Origin: Candidatus Gastranaerophilales bacterium | GTDB lineage: Bacteria > Cyanobacteriota > Vampirovibrionia > Gastranaerophilales > Gastranaerophilaceae | Direction of reading: 5' to 3' | NCBI GenBank assembly: GCA_944326485.1 | Contig: CALVED010000003.1 | Span: 62,001 to 126,000, forward strand | DNA length: 64,000 nucleotides | In this document: positions 35,900 to 45,435 of the stretch, piece after piece | Numbering within the stretch: the first letter of the stretch is position 1 | Layout of the letters: every line of letters begins with the position of its first letter | Made by a program: the position numbers and the translations under genes | Notes under the pieces: model-generated | The model's input: the letters and a program-made list of their open reading frames with translations, nothing else | Told to the model about the DNA's origin: nothing | The model's database searches: none

Positions 35900-38353
35900 A
35901 TGAAAATATCATTAGAGTGGTTAAGTGAATTTGTAGATATTAGTGACATAAGTACAGAGGAGATAGTACATGCACTAACAATGAGTGGTTTAGAAGTTGA
36001 AGATATAGAAAAAACAGGAGCAAAATTCACAAATATAATTACTGCAGAAATAAAAGAAATTAGACAACACCCTAATGCAGATAAATTACACTTAGTAGAT
36101 GTAAATCTCGGAGATAAAATAAAGACGGTAGTATGTGGAGCCCAAAATATAGAAGTCGGACAAATTATTCCATATGCTTCAGTTGGTTCAAAAGTATTTT
36201 CAAGAAAAACTGGTGAACAATTTGAACTAACACCTGCTGTAATAAGGGGTGTTACATCAGAAGGTATGTTATGTTCTCAAGATGAGTTAGGTCTTGAAGG
36301 AATGCAAGATGAAGATGGAATATTAATATTAAATAAAATATACAGTGACGTAAAAGTTGGTTTACCATTAGAAAAAGTATTAAATATAAAAGAAGATACA
36401 ATAATTGATGTAGCCCCGACTGCGAATAGAGGCGATGAAATGTCAATGATTGGAGTTGCAAGAGAAATCGCATCACTTTTCAATAAAAAATTAATATTTT
36501 CAAAAATAGAATCTGTTAAAGATTTAAAAACTGATAAATTTAAAGTTGAAATTCTGGCACAAGATGCTTGTAAGTATTATGCTGCAGGTCTAATTAAAGA
36601 TGTTGTAATAAAGCCGGCACCAGAATGGATGAGAAGAAGACTAGAAGTTTCCGGAATAAGAGCTATAAATAATGTTGTTGATATTACAAATTATGTATTA
36701 CTTGAATATGGACAACCATTACACGCTTTTGATATGGATAAATTAAACGGATATATATGCGTAAGAAGAGCAAAAGAAAATGAAACAATAATAACCTTAG
36801 ATGGCGTTGAAAGAAAATTAAATAATGATTCAATTTTATGTGCAACAAAAGAAAAAGGAGTATGCGTAGCAGGCGTATTTGGCGCCGAGAACTCAGGAAT
36901 TGATGATAAAACAAAAAATATAGTCCTGGAATCAGCATACTTTACTCCTGCAACAAACAGAAAAAATTCAAGAAGCATAGGATATAGAAGTGAAGCTTGT
37001 GCAAGATTTGAAAGAGGAGTAGACATAGAGGCATCAAAACCTGCATTACTAAGAGCAATACAATTATTATCAGAATATGCTGATGCAAAAATTGAAGGTA
37101 TAGCTGAAACAGGTTCTAATAAACTTGATGATTTACATATAACATTAAGATTTAATCAAATAAAAAGAATTCTGGGTACCGAAATACCTTCAGATAAGTG
37201 TATAGAAATTCTTAATAATCTAGGCTTTGAACTAATAGGAAAAAATGATGCCGCAGCAAGATTTAAAGTACCAAGCTACAGAATAAATGATGTAATGCAA
37301 GAAGTTGATTTAATAGAAGAAATTGCCAGGATATATGGTTACGATAAGATTGAACCAACGCTTCCTGATAAAACAAAATCTCCTGAAATATCATTTGAAA
37401 CTAAACTTTTAAAAGAAATTAATTCATTATTTATAGGATATGGTTTTAATGAAGCAATAACATCATCTTTAATTGGAGAACCATTATTAAATCAATTTGG
37501 TTTAAAATATGATAAAGAAAAAGCAGTATTTGTACAAAATCCACAATCTGATGAACACACAATGTTAAGGCAAACAACTATTGCCAATATACTTAATACT
37601 GTAAAAACAAACTTTGATAACGGACAAAAAAATATTTGGATATATGAAATAGGTAAAACATACTTTATCAAACAAGCAGCGACAGAAAAAGATAGTGGAG
37701 TTGAAGAAAATCAAATTTTATCAGGTGCAATTACAGGTGAAACAAATTCAAATTTATGGAAGAAATTACCAAAAGTCGATTTCTATTCATTAAAAGGGAT
37801 TATGGAAAGTTTATTTAAAACACTAAATATTAATAATAGAATTAAACTTGTTCCAGCTGATGATTGTGAATATTTACATCCCGGCAGAGCAGCTAAAGTT
37901 TTATTACTAGGAAAGAATCCGGAAGTTATTGGATATTTTGGTGAAATTTATCCTATAATAAAAGATAAATTAAAAATAAATCAAGATGTATTTTTATTTG
38001 AAATAAATATAGGTAAATTAATAAATTCTGTTTCATCAACAGTTGTAAAATATAAACAATTGCCACAATTTCCTGAAGTACAAAGAGATATATCTTTTGC
38101 AATTGAAAAAGAAGTTACAAATGAACAAATTATGTTGGCTATAAAGAAATGTGCTGATTCTAAGATATTTAAAGGCTCAAATTTGTTTGATATATATGAG
38201 GGAGAACACATTCAAGAAGGATATAAGAGTCTTGCTTATAGGATAACATTGCAAAATGAAGAAGCAACATTAACTGATGATATAATTGAAAAAGAAATAA
38301 ATACAATAAAATCAGGATTAGTAAAGAAATTTCCTACAATAAATTTTAGATAG
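35900..38353 (+). CDS. pheT: Phenylalanyl-tRNA synthetase beta subunit
   Basis: An 817-residue PheRS beta chain. The EMAP-like tRNA-binding domain (about 40-150) is followed by the B3/B4 editing domain (about 210-390, with GQPLHAFDMDKL), the B5 DNA-binding-like domain, the inactive synthetase-like core and the C-terminal ferredoxin-fold anticodon-binding domain (about 720-817). It pairs with PheS to form the alpha2-beta2 enzyme. pheS, normally adjacent, is not next to it here. AGAGGA precedes the ATG. Confidence 0.96.
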   Translation: MKISLEWLSEFVDISDISTEEIVHALTMSGLEVEDIEKTGAKFTNIITAEIKEIRQHPNADKLHLVDVNLGDKIKTVVCGAQNIEVGQIIPYASVGSKVFSRKTGEQFELTPAVIRGVTSEGMLCSQDELGLEGMQDEDGILILNKIYSDVKVGLPLEKVLNIKEDTIIDVAPTANRGDEMSMIGVAREIASLFNKKLIFSKIESVKDLKTDKFKVEILAQDACKYYAAGLIKDVVIKPAPEWMRRRLEVSGIRAINNVVDITNYVLLEYGQPLHAFDMDKLNGYICVRRAKENETIITLDGVERKLNNDSILCATKEKGVCVAGVFGAENSGIDDKTKNIVLESAYFTPATNRKNSRSIGYRSEACARFERGVDIEASKPALLRAIQLLSEYADAKIEGIAETGSNKLDDLHITLRFNQIKRILGTEIPSDKCIEILNNLGFELIGKNDAAARFKVPSYRINDVMQEVDLIEEIARIYGYDKIEPTLPDKTKSPEISFETKLLKEINSLFIGYGFNEAITSSLIGEPLLNQFGLKYDKEKAVFVQNPQSDEHTMLRQTTIANILNTVKTNFDNGQKNIWIYEIGKTYFIKQAATEKDSGVEENQILSGAITGETNSNLWKKLPKVDFYSLKGIMESLFKTLNINNRIKLVPADDCEYLHPGRAAKVLLLGKNPEVIGYFGEIYPIIKDKLKINQDVFLFEINIGKLINSVSSTVVKYKQLPQFPEVQRDISFAIEKEVTNEQIMLAIKKCADSKIFKGSNLFDIYEGEHIQEGYKSLAYRITLQNEEATLTDDIIEKEINTIKSGLVKKFPTINFR

Positions 38354-38430
38354 TCAACAAATAAATATAATATACAAACTCTAATATTATTACAAATTGT
38401 ATCATAACGTAATAAATGACTAATATTTTA

Positions 38431-38458
38431 TTGAAATAGTTATCTAAACATATATAAT
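38431..38458 (+). promoter_or_regulatory. Sigma-70-type promoter of the Cys-rich gene
   Basis: TTGAAA and the perfect -10 box TATAAT are separated by 16 bp. Transcription from here would start near 38465 and include the leader ORF at 38484. Confidence 0.5.
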
Positions 38459-38483
38459 ATAAGTAAGTAATTAGGGAATGTAC

Positions 38484-38543
38484 ATGCTAAAAAACAATAC
38501 ATTACAAAATTATTTGGGGATTAATTCAAGGAGGAATTTCTAG
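38484..38543 (+). CDS. 19-aa leader ORF overlapping the next start codon
   Basis: ATG with AGGGA 6 nt upstream opens a 19-codon ORF (MLKNNTLQNYLGINSRRNF). Its TAG stop overlaps the GTG start of the Cys-rich gene as TAGTG. The Shine-Dalgarno AAGGAGGA of the downstream gene lies inside this ORF and encodes its SRR. This layout is typical of translational coupling. It is too short to judge by homology. Confidence 0.4.
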   Translation: MLKNNTLQNYLGINSRRNF

Positions 38544-38761
38544 TGCTTAGAAGCAGAGATATGGGTAGATCCATCGCAGTAAGAAGATGGACAAACACAG
38601 CTTTAGAATGTTACAAAAGAGGTTGTGTTTGTGAAGGTTGTTTTTACACAGACTTTTTTAACGGAACATCACAAAGATGTCAAATGAAAGCATCCGTTTT
38701 AGAATTGGTGAGAGTATTGGGTAAACCAAATGTTGAAATTCAACAAGTTTTGGTAGATTAA
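38543..38761 (+). CDS. Small Cys-rich protein
   Basis: A 72-residue protein with five cysteines: C23, C28, C30, C33 and C46 (C-x4-C-x-C-x2-C-x12-C). The core RGCVCEGCFY, followed by RCQMK and a C-terminal helix (ASVLELVRVLGKP), suggests zinc or Fe-S binding. It starts with GTG, clearly set by AAGGAGGA 7 nt upstream. Small proteins with a CxCxxC core followed by a Cys-x-Met-Lys segment occur elsewhere, but their function is not established. It forms a short transcription unit with its leader ORF. Confidence 0.7.
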   Translation: MLRSRDMGRSIAVRRWTNTALECYKRGCVCEGCFYTDFFNGTSQRCQMKASVLELVRVLGKPNVEIQQVLVD

Positions 38762-38766
38762 ATATA

Positions 38767-38788
38767 AAGCTCCCGAAAGGGAGTTTTT
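38767..38788 (+). terminator. Terminator of the Cys-rich gene
   Basis: CTCCC-GAAA-GGGAG extended by A-T pairs into an unbroken T run; a GNRA-type tetraloop hairpin just after the stop codon. Confidence 0.9.
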
Positions 38789-38799
38789 TTTTTATATAT

Positions 38800-38825
38800 A
38801 AAAAGCTCCTTGTTAGGAGCTTTTT
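38800..38825. terminator. Terminator of the symporter gene
   Basis: AAAAAGCTCCT and AGGAGCTTTTT form an 11-bp stem with a TGTT loop. It lies downstream of the minus-strand symporter and back to back with the previous terminator. Confidence 0.85.
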
Positions 38826-38845
38826 ATTATATTTAATACAAGTAA

Positions 38846-40177
38846 CTATATAATTTCTTTATATTCTTCTGTATTACTTAACAAATCATAGTTAATTTCA
38901 TTTTCATTATCAGCAATAACAGCAGCAACAACAGCATCACTAGCGACATTAACAGTAGTCCTTAACATATCAACAACTCTATCAATTGCAAATAAGAATG
39001 CAAAACCTTCTACCATTTGCTGTGGAGTTAGACCCAAACCATTCAATACAAGGGCAATAGTAATTAAACCTGCACCAGGTATGCCTGCACTAGTACTTGA
39101 AGCAATAATTGCTAAAATCATAATTTGTATAATTTGTAATGGCTCAATCGTAATGCCATAAGCCTGAGTTAAAAATATAACAGCTACTGTTTGAAATAAT
39201 GCAGTACCATCCATATTTAATGTTGCACCTAAAGGAAGAACAAAACTGCAAACTTTATGAGAAATTCCTCTTTTTTCACAACAAGCAATAGTTAAAGGAA
39301 GTGTAGCACTACTTGATGCAGTACCAAAAGCAACTAACAATGCTTCAATAACAGCGGTATATAATGTACCAACAGGAACCTTACTAAAGAATTTTAGAAC
39401 TAATGGATAAACAACAAGAAGTTGTAACATAAATCCAATAAATATTACTGCGAAAAATTTAGAAATAGTATTAAAAATACTAAGACCAAAAGAAGAAACA
39501 GCAACAGTTGTAAGAGCAAAAATACCAGGAGCCGCAAAGATCATAATCCAATCAGTAACTTTCATTGTTGCTGCAAAAACTGATTCAAAAAATGAAACAA
39601 TAGGTCTATTTATTTCTCCAACTTTAGATAAAGCTAAAGAAAAAATTAAAGCAAAGAAAATAATAGGAATCATTTCACCTTTTGATAGTGACTCTAAAGG
39701 ATTTTGAGGAATCATATTCAAAAACATATTTCCAAGTTGACCTTTTTGAGCTGCAATAGCACTATTAACTTGATTTTGAAGTTCTAATGCAGAAGCCTGA
39801 CTAATATATTCTTGAACACCAACACCAGGTTTTATAACTAAAACAAGTAAAGCACCCAATGAAACAGCAAGTACAGTTATGATACCATAATAAAGTATCA
39901 TTTTTTTACCAAACTTACCAATCTGTTTGCTATCACCAATACTTGATATTCCAACAACAATTGCACTGCAAACAAGTGGAATTACAACCATTTGAATAAC
40001 TCTAATAAATGCTTGACCAATTATGTTTAGAATTTTAATAAATGGAACTAAAAAGTCAGGATTTTCGTGAATATAATTTCCGAAAATCACACCTGCAATA
40101 ATAGCAAGAAAGATGTGCCAATTTCTCTTTATCCCAAGACCTATGGCAACAAATAATGTTTGTACGTGTAATTTCAT
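38846..40177 (-). CDS. Dicarboxylate/amino acid:cation symporter
   Basis: A 443-residue member of the DAACS (SLC1/GltP/DctA) family. It has about eight membrane helices plus two re-entrant loops. The Ser-rich hairpin GTASSSATLPL and the substrate/sodium signature LGATLNMDGTALF are both intact. It imports glutamate, aspartate or C4-dicarboxylates with cations; the substrate cannot be set from motifs alone. AGAGGT 4 nt before the ATG supports the start. Confidence 0.9.
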   Translation of the reverse strand: MKLHVQTLFVAIGLGIKRNWHIFLAIIAGVIFGNYIHENPDFLVPFIKILNIIGQAFIRVIQMVVIPLVCSAIVVGISSIGDSKQIGKFGKKMILYYGIITVLAVSLGALLVLVIKPGVGVQEYISQASALELQNQVNSAIAAQKGQLGNMFLNMIPQNPLESLSKGEMIPIIFFALIFSLALSKVGEINRPIVSFFESVFAATMKVTDWIMIFAAPGIFALTTVAVSSFGLSIFNTISKFFAVIFIGFMLQLLVVYPLVLKFFSKVPVGTLYTAVIEALLVAFGTASSSATLPLTIACCEKRGISHKVCSFVLPLGATLNMDGTALFQTVAVIFLTQAYGITIEPLQIIQIMILAIIASSTSAGIPGAGLITIALVLNGLGLTPQQMVEGFAFLFAIDRVVDMLRTTVNVASDAVVAAVIADNENEINYDLLSNTEEYKEII

Positions 40178-40337
40178 ATTAACCTCTTATTCATACCGAA
40201 GTGTCCTCATTGTACAATTATTTCAATAATAATTCAACTATTTAAAGAAATTGGACTAGAAGAAATTCACTACAAGCTTAAAGTATTAGTGATTTTTTTA
40301 AGTGACTTTGATAGAAGTTGGCTCAGTAAAAAAGTGT

Positions 40338-40362
40338 AATATTATATTGGTTTTATAATATT
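40338..40362. promoter_or_regulatory. Inverted repeat in the symporter-murC gap
   Basis: AATATTATA and TATAATATT form perfect 9-bp arms separated by 7 bp, about 85 bp ahead of murC in a 266-bp divergent gap. It may be an operator or a pair of opposed -10-like boxes. Nothing else clear is visible in this gap apart from a CAATTTAT direct repeat. Confidence 0.3.
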
Positions 40363-40443
40363 GCAATTTATATATAAATATAAAAATACAATTTATTTTT
40401 TTATAATAAAATTATAAATGGAATACATAATAAGAGAATAGCC

Positions 40444-41844
40444 ATGGGAAATTTACAAAGTAAGCATTTTCACTTTATAGCGATAGGTGGAGTTGGAATG
40501 AGTGCTCTAGCTAAATATTTAAAAGAAAGAGGAGCAAAAATTTCAGGTTCAGATATAAAAGAAAGTAAGTATACAAGATTATTGAATAATATAGGCGTTG
40601 AAATACATATTGGGCATAGTAAAGAAAATATATCAAAAGATATGATTATTATTGCAAGCAGTGCAATACATGAAGATAATCCTGAAATACAAAAAGCTAA
40701 GGAATTAAATTTAAAAATATATCATCGTTCCGATATTTTAAAAATGATATCAGATGAATTTTCCAAAAATGAAAATTCCTACTTTATTGGTTTCTCAGGA
40801 ACACATGGAAAAACAACTACAAGCGGACTATGTGCGTATGTTTTAGAGAAGGCTGGCTATTCTCCTTCTTATGTTGTGGGAGGAATCATACCTGAAATTA
40901 ATACTAATGGTAAGTATAGTAGTAATAAGTATTTTATTGCAGAGCTTGATGAATCTGACGGAACTATACAAAAATACTCTACTGACATTGCGGTAATAAA
41001 TAATATGGAAGAAGACCATCTGGATTATTATAAAAATGGTTTTATTGACATTGCTAGAGCTTTCAATAAATATTTGTCTAACAATATAAATCAGAACGTT
41101 ATAATAAACAATGATAATTTAGGTAATAAAAAATTTATGGAATTATATAAAGATTATAATTACATAACATTTGGACTAAAGAATAATTCAATATATATGG
41201 CAAAAAATATAAAGAAGAAAGGATTAACATCAGAATTTGACGTTTGCAAAAATGAAATATATATTGATACATTTAAAATAATTATACCAGGAGAACATAA
41301 CATATATAATACATTAGCAGTTATAGCATCACTTATAGAAGCAGGTATTGATATAAAAAAAATAAAAGAATATTTTTCAACTTTTTCTGGTATGGGAAGA
41401 AGATTTCAAAAAGTTGGAGAATATAAAGGAATAAGCGTATATGATGATTATGCACATCATCCAAGCGAAATAAAGACAACATTGAATAGTGTTAAAAATT
41501 CATTGGAGGGAAATCACAGATTAATTGCAGTTTTTCAACCGCATAGATTTACAAGACTTCAAGGTTTATGGAATGAGTTTAAAACTGCATTTGGCTCAGC
41601 TGACATGGTTTATATAACAGATGTATATTCTGCTGGTGAAAAAGAAATAGAAAATGTTAACGCAGAAACATTTTCAAAAGTTATTGAGAATAAAAATTCT
41701 AAATATATACCAGGCACAATAGAGGAAACTGCCTATAAAATATATCCTGAGTTAAAAAAAGGTGATATAGTTATAACATTAGGGGCCGGTGATATAACAA
41801 ATTTTGGAAAAGCCTTAATAGATAATTTAGAGGAAAGAAAATAA
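40444..41844 (+). CDS. murC: UDP-N-acetylmuramate--L-alanine ligase
   Basis: A 466-residue cytoplasmic Mur ligase that adds L-Ala to UDP-MurNAc. The N-terminal Rossmann motif FIAIGGVGMSALA, the ATP loop SGTHGKTTTS, and YDDYAHHPSEI in the C-terminal domain are all intact. First gene of a murC-murB-ddl-ftsQ run, the classic division/cell wall order also seen in Cyanobacteria and Gram-positives. Its promoter must lie in the 266-bp gap upstream. Confidence 0.96.
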   Translation: MGNLQSKHFHFIAIGGVGMSALAKYLKERGAKISGSDIKESKYTRLLNNIGVEIHIGHSKENISKDMIIIASSAIHEDNPEIQKAKELNLKIYHRSDILKMISDEFSKNENSYFIGFSGTHGKTTTSGLCAYVLEKAGYSPSYVVGGIIPEINTNGKYSSNKYFIAELDESDGTIQKYSTDIAVINNMEEDHLDYYKNGFIDIARAFNKYLSNNINQNVIINNDNLGNKKFMELYKDYNYITFGLKNNSIYMAKNIKKKGLTSEFDVCKNEIYIDTFKIIIPGEHNIYNTLAVIASLIEAGIDIKKIKEYFSTFSGMGRRFQKVGEYKGISVYDDYAHHPSEIKTTLNSVKNSLEGNHRLIAVFQPHRFTRLQGLWNEFKTAFGSADMVYITDVYSAGEKEIENVNAETFSKVIENKNSKYIPGTIEETAYKIYPELKKGDIVITLGAGDITNFGKALIDNLEERK

Positions 41845-41845
41845 A

Positions 41846-42766
41846 TTGACAATTATATACAATGATTACAACATAAAAAAACATTCTACTTTTAAAATTG
41901 GTGGTAATGTCAAAACAGTTGCATTTCCAGAGACAATAGAAGAATTAATTAACTTATTAAGTTCAGAAGAATATGATTACATACTTGGCAATTGTTCAAA
42001 CATATTATTTTCTTCTGATTATATTAATAAGTCTATAATTTTAACAGAAAAATTAAATAAATATTTTATAAACGGATGTAAGATAAATGTTTCTTGCGGA
42101 ACAAAAGGTCCTATAGTATCAAGTGAATGCAGAAAAAGAAATCTCAGTGGATTTGAATTTTTAATTGGATTTCCAGGCAGTTTCGGTGGAATGATTTGTA
42201 TGAATGCATCAGCACATAATCAATCTATATCTGATACATTTATAAGTGCAAATATATATGATGTAAAAAATAAAAAAGTAATAACATTAAAAAAAGAAGA
42301 AATGAATTTTAAATATAGGAATTCAATCATTTCAAATAGCGGCTATGTCCTATTAAATGCTGATTTTGAGTTAAAGAGAGGGAATGAAGAAGACATAGAT
42401 GAAATAATGAAAAGAAACATTGAATTCAGAAAGACAAGACAGCCATCATTAACTTATCCAAATGCTGGAAGCATATTTAAAAATCCATTAAATGATTCAG
42501 CCGGAAGGTTACTTGATTTGTGTGAGATGAAAGGTCAAACAGAAGGCGGTGCAATGGTTTTTGACAAACACGCAAATTTTATAATAAATAAAGATAATGC
42601 ATCATCAAAAGATGTATTAAAGTTAATGTACAGAATGTATTCAAAAGTAAAGGAAAAATATACAATTAGCTTAAAACCTGAAATAATATATATCGGTAAT
42701 AAAGGAACGGAAGAGTATAAATTATGGGAATTAATGACAGAAAATATTCAGATGGCACAAAAATAG
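41846..42766 (+). CDS. murB: UDP-N-acetylenolpyruvoylglucosamine reductase
   Basis: A 306-residue FAD enzyme that makes UDP-MurNAc from UDP-GlcNAc-enolpyruvate with NADPH. FKIGGNVKTVAFP, GFEFLIGFPGSFGGMICMNA and NAGSIFKNP are the FAD and substrate motifs. The length indicates a type II MurB. It starts with TTG 1 bp after murC, behind GAGGAAAG, and overlaps ddl by 43 bp. Confidence 0.95.
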   Translation: MTIIYNDYNIKKHSTFKIGGNVKTVAFPETIEELINLLSSEEYDYILGNCSNILFSSDYINKSIILTEKLNKYFINGCKINVSCGTKGPIVSSECRKRNLSGFEFLIGFPGSFGGMICMNASAHNQSISDTFISANIYDVKNKKVITLKKEEMNFKYRNSIISNSGYVLLNADFELKRGNEEDIDEIMKRNIEFRKTRQPSLTYPNAGSIFKNPLNDSAGRLLDLCEMKGQTEGGAMVFDKHANFIINKDNASSKDVLKLMYRMYSKVKEKYTISLKPEIIYIGNKGTEEYKLWELMTENIQMAQK

Positions 42767-43677
42767 GAGTATTATGTGGTGGCTTATCCAGTGAAAGAGA
42801 AGTTTCATTAAGATCTGGGAAAAATGTTTTAGATGCTTTAAAACGACTAGGATATAGCAATTCTCAAATTATAGATGTAGATAAGAATATTGCAAATACA
42901 CTAATAGAAAATAATATAGAAGTTGCATATAATGCATTACATGGGAAATATGGCGAAGATGGTTGTATACAAGGTATATTAGAAATTTTAAAAATTCCAT
43001 ATACAGGAAGTGGTGTAATGGCGAGTTCCATATGTATGAACAAAGAATATACAAAAAGAGTATTATCAACAAACAGAAATATTCCATTAATAAAGTCTGT
43101 ATTTATAAAAAAAGGTGAAGATGTATTAGAAAAATGTAAAAATTTAAATTACCCATTAATAACAAAACCTGTATGTGAAGGTTCAAGCTTTGGAATGACA
43201 AAAGTAAATACAAAAGAAGAACTTATGCCTGCTTATAAAGAAGCAATAAAATATAATGATGATGTACTTATTGAAGAATTTATTAACGGATTTTTTATAA
43301 CAGTAGGTGTATTAGAAAAAGACAATGAAGTATTTGCTACTGAAATACTAGAGATAAGACCAAAAAACGAATGGTATGATTATGAAGCAAAATATACAAA
43401 AGGAATGTCAGATTTTATAGTTCCATCAACATCATTATCAGAAAAAACAACAAAAGAAATTAAAGAGATATCAATAGAAGCTCATAAAACAGCAGGTTGT
43501 TCAGGAGTTTCAAGAATTGATTTTATGGTAATGAATGACAGACCATATTTTCTTGAGATAAATACAAGTCCAGGAATGACTGATACAAGTGATCTTCCTG
43601 CTCAAGCAGAAGTAATGGGAATTACATATGATGATTTAGTATTATTAATATTAAATAATGCGGGCTTAAATAAGTAA
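42724..43677 (+). CDS. ddl: D-alanine--D-alanine ligase
   Basis: A 317-residue ATP-grasp ligase that makes the D-Ala-D-Ala end of the peptidoglycan stem. GGLSSEREVSLRSG binds the first alanine; KPVCEGSSFGMTKV is the ATP loop. WYDYEAKYTKG keeps the Tyr typical of D-Ala-D-Ala rather than D-Ala-D-Lac ligases. FLEINTSPGMT completes the metal site. It begins inside murB, so the two are translationally linked. Confidence 0.95.
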   Translation: MGINDRKYSDGTKIGVLCGGLSSEREVSLRSGKNVLDALKRLGYSNSQIIDVDKNIANTLIENNIEVAYNALHGKYGEDGCIQGILEILKIPYTGSGVMASSICMNKEYTKRVLSTNRNIPLIKSVFIKKGEDVLEKCKNLNYPLITKPVCEGSSFGMTKVNTKEELMPAYKEAIKYNDDVLIEEFINGFFITVGVLEKDNEVFATEILEIRPKNEWYDYEAKYTKGMSDFIVPSTSLSEKTTKEIKEISIEAHKTAGCSGVSRIDFMVMNDRPYFLEINTSPGMTDTSDLPAQAEVMGITYDDLVLLILNNAGLNK

Positions 43678-44529
43678 ATGTCAAATGAATATTCAGTAGA
43701 AAGAAGAATAAAGCAACATAAACTCCGCAGAAAAGCAAGACGCGGAGAAATTGCAATACGAAGAATATATAAATTAATAAGATTTATATTTATACTTATT
43801 ATATTGTACGGTGTATATCGTATTTTAATATCGCATTATTGGTATCTACCAAATGATATATATACAAATCCAAACAGTAAAAATATTGAAATATTAGGGA
43901 ATAGGATTGTAAAAAAAGAAAGAATCATTGGTGAGATGAAAAAAATTAATCTTGAAAAAAAACCAATATACAGAATAAATCCAGCCCCAATAGCACATCA
44001 AATAGAAACATTGAAGCCAATAAAAAGGGCATATGTAAGAAGATTTTGGCTGCCTGCACGATTAGTAGTAATGATAGAAGAAGTAACGCCAGCAATAACA
44101 GTTTCTCCTACAGAAGATACACCAGCTGTTATAGCATATGCACTTACAGGAGAAGTTATTCCAAAAGAGTATTTACCGCTTGATGAGAGTTATAATACAG
44201 TAAAAGTATTAAGTTACGGGACACAAGGGGACGATTATGAGAAATGGAATAATGAAAGAATATCAACATTATATAGATTAGCAAAGAACATAGAAAGTTA
44301 TTCAAAAGAGAGAGTAGAATATATTGACTTAAGACAACCGCATAACATCTTTGTACAATTAACGAGTGTAAAAATAAGACTTGGCGAATTAGATGTATCA
44401 GTTTTTGAGAGAATAAAAGCAATAAGTGATATACTTCCGGAAGTTAAGATGTTAAATGAAAATATAAAATATATTGACTTATCTTGGAAAGAATCAAAAT
44501 ATATTAAGCTAGATAAAAAAAGTACTTGA
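43678..44529 (+). CDS. ftsQ: Cell division protein FtsQ/DivIB
   Basis: A 283-residue bitopic protein. A very basic N-terminus (RRIKQHKLRRKARRGE) precedes one membrane helix (about 36-54), followed by a POTRA domain (NIEILGNRIVKKERIIGEM) and a beta domain (YIDLRQPHNIFVQL). It links early and late divisome proteins in the periplasm. Identity rests on topology, the POTRA pattern and its position directly after ddl, as in dcw clusters. Confidence 0.85.
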   Translation: MSNEYSVERRIKQHKLRRKARRGEIAIRRIYKLIRFIFILIILYGVYRILISHYWYLPNDIYTNPNSKNIEILGNRIVKKERIIGEMKKINLEKKPIYRINPAPIAHQIETLKPIKRAYVRRFWLPARLVVMIEEVTPAITVSPTEDTPAVIAYALTGEVIPKEYLPLDESYNTVKVLSYGTQGDDYEKWNNERISTLYRLAKNIESYSKERVEYIDLRQPHNIFVQLTSVKIRLGELDVSVFERIKAISDILPEVKMLNENIKYIDLSWKESKYIKLDKKST

Positions 44530-44681
44530 AATAAAATATTTATATAATATTATAAAAAAGTCAGAAAAATATAATCCAACATATAACATGCAAAAACCAA
44601 ATACTTATGCTAAGGTAAGTAACGGTTTAATTACATGTTTTTTTATTTTTAAGGATACATAACTTATGAAAGGCAATCAAA

Positions 44682-45221
44682 GTGGAAGAAACTAAGACAA
44701 AAAGTAAAAAAAGAAAAGTTGAAACTGTTGTAGAAACACAACAAACAGAATGGAAAGAACAAGTTATTCAAGTAAGAAGAGTAACAAAAGTAGTAAAAGG
44801 TGGAAAAAAATTAAGTTTCAGAGCAATAGTTGTAGTTGGAAATAAAAACGGCCAAGTAGGTGTAGGTTGTGCAAAGGCATCTGAAGTAATAGTTGCAATA
44901 CAAAAAGCTATAGCAGACGGACGTAAAAATTTAATAACAGTTCCAATATTTAAAACAACAATACCACATCCAATTACAGGAACATCAGGAGCTGGCAGTG
45001 TAATGTTGAAACCTGCTTCACAAGGTACTGGAGTTATAGCAGGCGGTGCAGTTCGTGCTGTATTAGAGCTTGCTGGAATTGAAAATATATTAAGTAAATC
45101 ATTGGGATCAAAGTCTCCATTAAATGCTGCAAATGCAACATTGAAAGCACTACAAGAATTAAAACCATTTGATGTAGTTGCAAAAAGACGCGGATTATCA
45201 TTAAAAGATATGCTAAATTAA
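44682..45221 (+). CDS. rpsE: 30S ribosomal protein S5
   Basis: A 179-residue S5 with the double-stranded RNA-binding fold ([17 protein letters not shown]) and the C-terminal ribosomal fold ([23 protein letters not shown]). It starts with GTG behind AAAGG; a 9-codon ATG reading frame just before it ends in another frame. S5 aids decoding fidelity. It is the first gene of a shortened spc operon: L18 and the upstream ribosomal genes are absent and ftsQ stands in their place. Confidence 0.96.
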   Translation: MEETKTKSKKRKVETVVETQQTEWKEQVIQVRRVTKVVKGGKKLSFRAIVVVGNKNGQVGVGCAKASEVIVAIQKAIADGRKNLITVPIFKTTIPHPITGTSGAGSVMLKPASQGTGVIAGGAVRAVLELAGIENILSKSLGSKSPLNAANATLKALQELKPFDVVAKRRGLSLKDMLN

Positions 45222-45234
45222 GAGGAAAATGAAA

Positions 45235-45417
45235 ATGGCAAATAAAAATATAAAAATTACATTAGTAAAAAGCTTAATAGGCTCAACAGAGAAGCAGAGA
45301 AGAGTTGCAAAAGCTTTAGGACTAACGAAAAAAGATCAAACAGTTGAACATGAAAATACAGCTGTAATAAAAGGTATGGTAAATGCAATCTCTCACTTAT
45401 TAAAAGTAGCTGAGTAG
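45235..45417 (+). CDS. rpmD: 50S ribosomal protein L30
   Basis: A 60-residue L30 ([23 protein letters not shown]). Two in-frame ATGs are 6 bp apart; the second (45235) is preferred because GAGGA is about 8 nt from it and only 2 nt from the first. Standard position between rpsE and rplO. Confidence 0.94.
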   Translation: MANKNIKITLVKSLIGSTEKQRRVAKALGLTKKDQTVEHENTAVIKGMVNAISHLLKVAE

Positions 45418-45435
45418 TAAGAAAGGTAATTTAAA

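Noticed and set aside
44582-44681. Short ATG frames ahead of rpsE (24 and 9 codons)
   Set aside because: Poor or absent ribosome-binding site, and the second frame runs across the rpsE start. Likely chance.
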